From positions 1 through 8,809 of the forward strand of contig DVOF01000195.1 of NCBI GenBank assembly GCA_018713805.1: a stretch of 8,809 nucleotides of DNA. Direction: 5' to 3'. The stretch comes from Candidatus Aphodoplasma excrementigallinarum (GTDB taxonomy: Bacteria > Bacillota > Clostridia > UBA1381 > UMGS1253). Both the position numbers and the translations under genes were made by a program. Below are positions 6,169 through 8,809 of this stretch, one piece after another (position 1 is the stretch's first letter; each line of letters starts with the position of its first letter). The notes beneath the pieces are model-generated. The model did no database searches. It was not told where the DNA came from and was given only the letters and a program-made list of their open reading frames with translations.

Positions 6169-6510
6169 TCAGAACAGGCCCGGAATGTTCATCCCGCCGG
6201 TGACCTTGCCCATCTCGCTTGCAATCATTTCCTCCGCCTGGCGCAGGGCCTCGTTGGTCGCGGTCAGGATCAGGTCCTCAAGCGTTTCCACATCGTCCGG
6301 GTCAACGGCGTCCGGGCTGATCTTGACCGACACGATCTGCTTTTTACCCGATGCAACGACCGTCACCGCGCCGCCGCCGGACGAAGCCTCGACCGTCTTT
6401 GCTTCGGCCTCCTCCTGGATTTTCGCCATCTGCTCCTGCATGCGCTGCGCCTGCTTGATCATGTTGTTCATATTGCCCATACCGGGCATTCCGCCTCTGA
6501 ATTTTGCCAT
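6169..6510 (-). CDS. YbaB/EbfC family nucleoid-associated protein
   Basis: YbaB/EbfC proteins are small dimeric DNA-binding proteins, almost always encoded between dnaX and recR as here. At 113 residues the length is normal. The N-terminus is rich in Gly and Met (GGMPGMGNMNNM, 6-17). A long helix follows (about 14-38, QAQRMQEQMAKIQEEAEAKT). The beta core is GAVTVVASGKKQIVSVKISPD (about 47-67), and a C-terminal helical region holds the family-typical ILTATNEAL. The ATG has GGAGGG 7 nt upstream, and the gene begins 21 nt after dnaX. Its cellular role beyond DNA binding is not settled for the family. Confidence 0.95.
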   Translation of the reverse strand: MAKFRGGMPGMGNMNNMIKQAQRMQEQMAKIQEEAEAKTVEASSGGGAVTVVASGKKQIVSVKISPDAVDPDDVETLEDLILTATNEALRQAEEMIASEMGKVTGGMNIPGLF

Positions 6511-6531
6511 GGTGGTTCCCTCCGTTTTTCT

Positions 6532-8301
6532 TTATTCATCTTCTATTACAATGTCGTCGTTGTCCATCGACAGGAGCGCATCGAGCGGGTCGGCCCCCTG
6601 CGGCTCCACTTCTTCGTCCGGCACAGCCGGTGGCGCGCTCTCGACAGGCGCTTCCTGCGCTTCCGCCGGCGCAGGCGCGCTTTCCTCAATGGAAACAAAC
6701 TCCGTCTCCGTTACAAACGCAACCTTTGCCCCGTCGCCGCCAACTGCGTACAGCGCGCTGTTGAAGTCCGCGCCGTACATATTGATGATTTCTTTTACAT
6801 AAACTTCGTTGATTAAATACAATGTATCATTAGAAAATTTCGCCTTTTTCATAAACAGTGCGCCGTATAAGGGGGGATATTTCTTTTGCAGGATCCCCAG
6901 CAGCTCGGCCCAGACCCGGCCCGGCTCTGTCTTGCGCGCCGCGTTCTTTGCTGCGGGGCGTGACGCGGGCTTTTCCGCAGGGCGCGTTTCCACCTTTGCC
7001 GGCTGCTGCGGCGCAGCGGGCTTCGGCTCTGCCGCCTTTTGCACCACAGGCGCGGCCTGCGGCGGTTCTACATCCCACGGCGGCGCATCCTCCGCCTGTG
7101 GAATAGACGGCGGCGCCGGTTCCGCGGGGGTTGCTACTGGCACGGGCGCGCCTCCGGCAAACATTTGCTCAAGCCGCTCGATACGCGCAAGCAGCGCGGC
7201 GTTCGACGCGGAAAGCTGTGTATCGCACAGGCGCAGGAGCGCAAGCTCGTAGAGCACCTTTGCGTTTTTCTGCCATTTTGCCTCTGCGCTTGCCGTGCAG
7301 AGCGCCTCCACAATATACGATAGCTCCGCCGCGCCGAAGCGTTTTGCCTCGTCCTGAATCGCGGCGAGCGTTTCAGCCGAATATTCAAACAGGCCGTCCG
7401 CCTGCCCTGCGACCTTGCAGACCAGGATGTCGCGGAAGCGGCGTGTTAAGGTTTCCATAAAGTTATTGATATCCTTGCCCTCGCGCACGACTTCTGCCAC
7501 CGTTTTGAGAAGCGACGCGCTGTCCTTTGCCGCAAGCGCGTCCACCGTCTTAGAGACCGCCTCGTCCGGCGCAACGCCCATCACGGCATTGACGCCCTCC
7601 ACCGTAATCCCGTCGGAGAGCGCGCTCACGCATTGGTCCAAAATACTGAGTGCGTCGCGCAGTGCGCCGTCGGCCAGCCGCGCAATCAGCTCCAGCGCGT
7701 CCACGTCCGCGCGGATATCCTCCGCCGTCGTAATTTCCCGCAGGCGGATTACAATGTCGTGTACGCTGATGCGTTTGAAGTCGAACCGCTGGCACCGCGA
7801 GGTGATTGTCGCGGGCAGCTTGTGCGCCTCTGTTGTCGCAAGGATAAACACGACGTAGGGCGGCGGCTCCTCGAGCGTTTTGAGCAGCGCGTTGAACGCC
7901 CCGCCGGAGAGCATATGCACCTCGTCGATGATGAAGATCTTATACTTTGCCTGCGCCGCCGAGTACGACACCTCGTCCCGGATTTCCCGGATGTTGTCGA
8001 CCCCGTTGTTCGACGCAGCGTCAATTTCCGTAATGTCAAGGATACTGCCGTCAAGCGCGCCGCGGCAGATGGCACATTCGTTGCAGGGGTTGCCGTCCTT
8101 TGGGTGCAGGCAGTTGATTGCCCGGGCAAAGATTTTGGCGCACGACGTCTTGCCCGTGCCGCGCGTGCCGCAGAACAGGTAGGCGTGGGCCGTCTTGCCC
8201 GACATGATTTCGTTTTTCAGCGTGGATACCACGTGTGTCTGCCCGATCACATCGTCGAACGTGCGCGGCCTCCACTTACGGTATAGAGCCTGATATGCCA
8301 T
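6532..8301 (-). CDS. dnaX: DNA polymerase III subunit gamma/tau (clamp loader ATPase)
   Basis: DnaX is the AAA+ motor that loads the sliding clamp and couples the replisome. The 589-residue protein starts MAYQALYRKWRP, the standard beginning. It has Walker A GTRGTGKTS (45-53), zinc-binding C64, C73, C76 and C79, Walker B IFIIDEVH (122-129), and the sensor 1/arginine-finger segment ATTEAHKLPATITSRC (155-170) with R169. The clamp-loader collar follows. A Pro/Ala-rich linker (about 395-485) then leads to a C-terminal tau-type domain (about 490-550) and a very acidic tail. The frame is open to 8430, but that extension lies in the SRP RNA, so the ATG at 8301 (GAGG 9 nt upstream) is the start. I see no A-AAA-AAG slippery heptamer in the gene, so a gamma form made by the E. 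coli frameshift is not indicated. Confidence 0.95.
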   Translation of the reverse strand: MAYQALYRKWRPRTFDDVIGQTHVVSTLKNEIMSGKTAHAYLFCGTRGTGKTSCAKIFARAINCLHPKDGNPCNECAICRGALDGSILDITEIDAASNNGVDNIREIRDEVSYSAAQAKYKIFIIDEVHMLSGGAFNALLKTLEEPPPYVVFILATTEAHKLPATITSRCQRFDFKRISVHDIVIRLREITTAEDIRADVDALELIARLADGALRDALSILDQCVSALSDGITVEGVNAVMGVAPDEAVSKTVDALAAKDSASLLKTVAEVVREGKDINNFMETLTRRFRDILVCKVAGQADGLFEYSAETLAAIQDEAKRFGAAELSYIVEALCTASAEAKWQKNAKVLYELALLRLCDTQLSASNAALLARIERLEQMFAGGAPVPVATPAEPAPPSIPQAEDAPPWDVEPPQAAPVVQKAAEPKPAAPQQPAKVETRPAEKPASRPAAKNAARKTEPGRVWAELLGILQKKYPPLYGALFMKKAKFSNDTLYLINEVYVKEIINMYGADFNSALYAVGGDGAKVAFVTETEFVSIEESAPAPAEAQEAPVESAPPAVPDEEVEPQGADPLDALLSMDNDDIVIEDE

Positions 8302-8335
8302 AGTATAAAACCTCGGTCTGTTTCCGTTTTTCCAT

Positions 8336-8348
8336 AAAAAAATCGTAC
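8336..8348 (-). terminator. U-tract at the SRP RNA 3' end
   Basis: GUACGA followed by seven T on the minus strand (plus 8342-8336). The closing helix of the SRP RNA acts as the stem, so this resembles an intrinsic terminator built into the RNA. It ends about 35 nt before the dnaX start codon, so dnaX expression from the SRP promoter would need read-through. Confidence 0.5.
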
Positions 8349-8609
8349 AACTCTGCGTCGAGACAGGCTTTCCATGCGGTAAGTCTGCAGCCGGCTCAGC
8401 CCTGGCGCCCCTGTAACACACCGGGGACACCGCTTATTGCTGCTCGGTTCCCCGCCTGACAAGGTTCACGGACCCCGGTCGCACAGGACCAAAGCCTCAT
8501 AGCCTTTATACAAACGCCAGCCATACAAAACCGCCCCTCGGCAGAGTATTCACCCTTGCTATAGCGGATTGCAAGTACAGGGCACCGCTACCGCCCCGGC
8601 TAGTACGAC
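8338..8609 (-). ncRNA. ffs: Signal recognition particle RNA, large bacterial type (6S-like scRNA with Alu domain)
   Basis: This RNA is the scaffold of the SRP and binds Ffh to target membrane proteins. Domain IV is plain on the minus strand: GAACCTTGTCAGG, then a CGG-GGAA-CCG hairpin with a GNRA tetraloop (plus 8448-8451), then AGCAGCA, the conserved internal loop. The 5' part matches the Alu domain of B. subtilis scRNA: GGTAGCGGTGCCCTGTA and TTGCAATCCGCT. The 5' end GUCGUAC (8609-8603) pairs with GUACGAU (8348-8342) near the 3' end, closing the molecule at about 272 nt, followed by seven U. The length and Alu domain point to Firmicutes. The position just upstream of dnaX is also as in Bacillus and many clostridia. 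End positions are predictions, good to a few nucleotides. Confidence 0.93.
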
Positions 8610-8615
8610 TTCCTT

Positions 8616-8644
8616 ATTATACCCTATTTTGCCGCCGATAGCAA
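8616..8644 (-). promoter_or_regulatory. Sigma-A promoter of the SRP RNA
   Basis: On the minus strand, TTGCTA (plus 8639-8644) and a perfect TATAAT (plus 8616-8621) have a 17-bp spacer. Upstream is an A/T-rich stretch (plus 8645-8667) like an UP element. The start expected about 7 nt downstream, near 8609, agrees with the RNA 5' end deduced independently from base pairing. Confidence 0.88.
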
Positions 8645-8688
8645 TACAAATTTGCAATATTTTTATAGCCGGAGGTGGATGAAAACGC

Positions 8689-8727
8689 AAAAAACGGGCG
8701 CACGCTGGGGGCGTACGCACCGTTTTT
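8689..8727 (-). terminator. Terminator of the gene entering from the right edge
   Basis: A hairpin joins 8711-8727 and 8690-8705 with a 5-nt loop and one bulged base. One mismatch on the plus strand (C8701/A8715) becomes a G-U pair on the minus strand, and six T follow on that strand. The structure is therefore better for minus-strand transcription, matching the gene that stops at 8749, about 22 nt before the hairpin. It separates that gene from the SRP RNA promoter. Confidence 0.8.
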
Positions 8728-8748
8728 ACAATGAACATGTTATCTATT

Positions 8749-8809
8749 TTATTCTGCGCGCTCAATCAGCGCGTAGTTGCCGTCTTTGCGCTTATACACA
8801 ATGCTGACC
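8749..8809 (-). CDS. 3' end of an unidentified protein gene, partial
   Basis: The minus strand carries 19 sense codons, VSIVYKRKDGNYALIERAE, then TAA at 8751-8749, followed by a good terminator. The short beta-like pattern (SIVYKRKDGNYALIE) looks like a genuine protein tail, and GC-rich third positions fit the other genes. I do not recognise the family. It does not look like the C-terminus of TadA or SerS, which often lie upstream of the SRP RNA in Firmicutes, but 19 residues are too few to exclude much. Confidence 0.65.
   Translation of the reverse strand, partial: VSIVYKRKDGNYALIERAE

Noticed and set aside
5878..6816. 312-codon open frame on the + strand opposite recR, ybaB and dnaX
   Set aside because: It spans three well-supported minus-strand genes and their ribosome-binding sites; composition is that of a shadow frame.
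8302..8430. N-terminal extension of dnaX by 43 codons
   Set aside because: The extension is encoded by the SRP RNA 3' part and its U-tract. MAYQALYRKWRP at 8301 is the standard DnaX start and has its own GAGG site.
1..8809. CRISPR arrays, tRNA genes, rRNA, insertion sequences, parS sites
   Set aside because: No spaced direct repeats, cloverleaf sequences, transposase or integrase frames, or TGTTTCACGTGAAACA-like sites were found by reading both strands.

Overview
This window looks like chromosomal housekeeping DNA from a moderately GC-rich member of the Firmicutes, probably Clostridia. The clues are a Noc-type ParB-family gene, a large (about 270 nt) Alu-containing SRP RNA directly upstream of dnaX, the dnaX-ybaB-recR order, and the mltG / O-methyltransferase / U32 order known from Bacillus subtilis (yrrL-yrrM-yrrN/O). 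The genus cannot be fixed from sequence reading alone. I see no phage, insertion sequence, CRISPR array, tRNA or rRNA.

Left end (1-1107, + strand): the first 33 bases may be the 3' end of rsmG, the usual gene before noc. A 196-base gap follows. It holds a sigma-A-type promoter overlapped by a perfect 9-bp palindrome and flanked by a perfect 18-bp inverted repeat 98 bp apart. Next is noc (nucleoid occlusion), ending at a bidirectional terminator that separates it from the convergent minus-strand genes. soj and spo0J, which usually follow noc, are not in the window.

Middle (1118-5486, - strand): a four-gene unit read right to left from a strong promoter at 5458-5486. It comprises mltG (peptidoglycan terminase), a TrmR-like tRNA 5-hydroxyuridine methyltransferase, a TrhP-like U32 protein (tRNA U34 hydroxylation), and an FAD-dependent oxidoreductase of unknown substrate. 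The two middle genes would act in sequence: U34 to ho5U34 to mo5U34. The FAD gene lies only 33-34 nt downstream of the U32 gene and shares its 12-nt ribosome-binding region.

Right half (5525-8644, - strand): SRP RNA, dnaX, ybaB and recR, ending at a terminator after recR. The SRP RNA has its own promoter and a 3' U-tract only 35-40 nt before the dnaX start. These genes serve membrane-protein targeting, the replicative clamp loader, a nucleoid-associated protein and recombination repair. The right edge has the last 19 codons of an unidentified minus-strand gene and its terminator.

Nothing here amounts to a clearly new system. The points worth a second look are the noncoding architecture in front of noc, candidate Noc-binding sites inside trmR and dnaX, the FAD gene attached to the tRNA-modification operon, and the tight SRP RNA-dnaX linkage.
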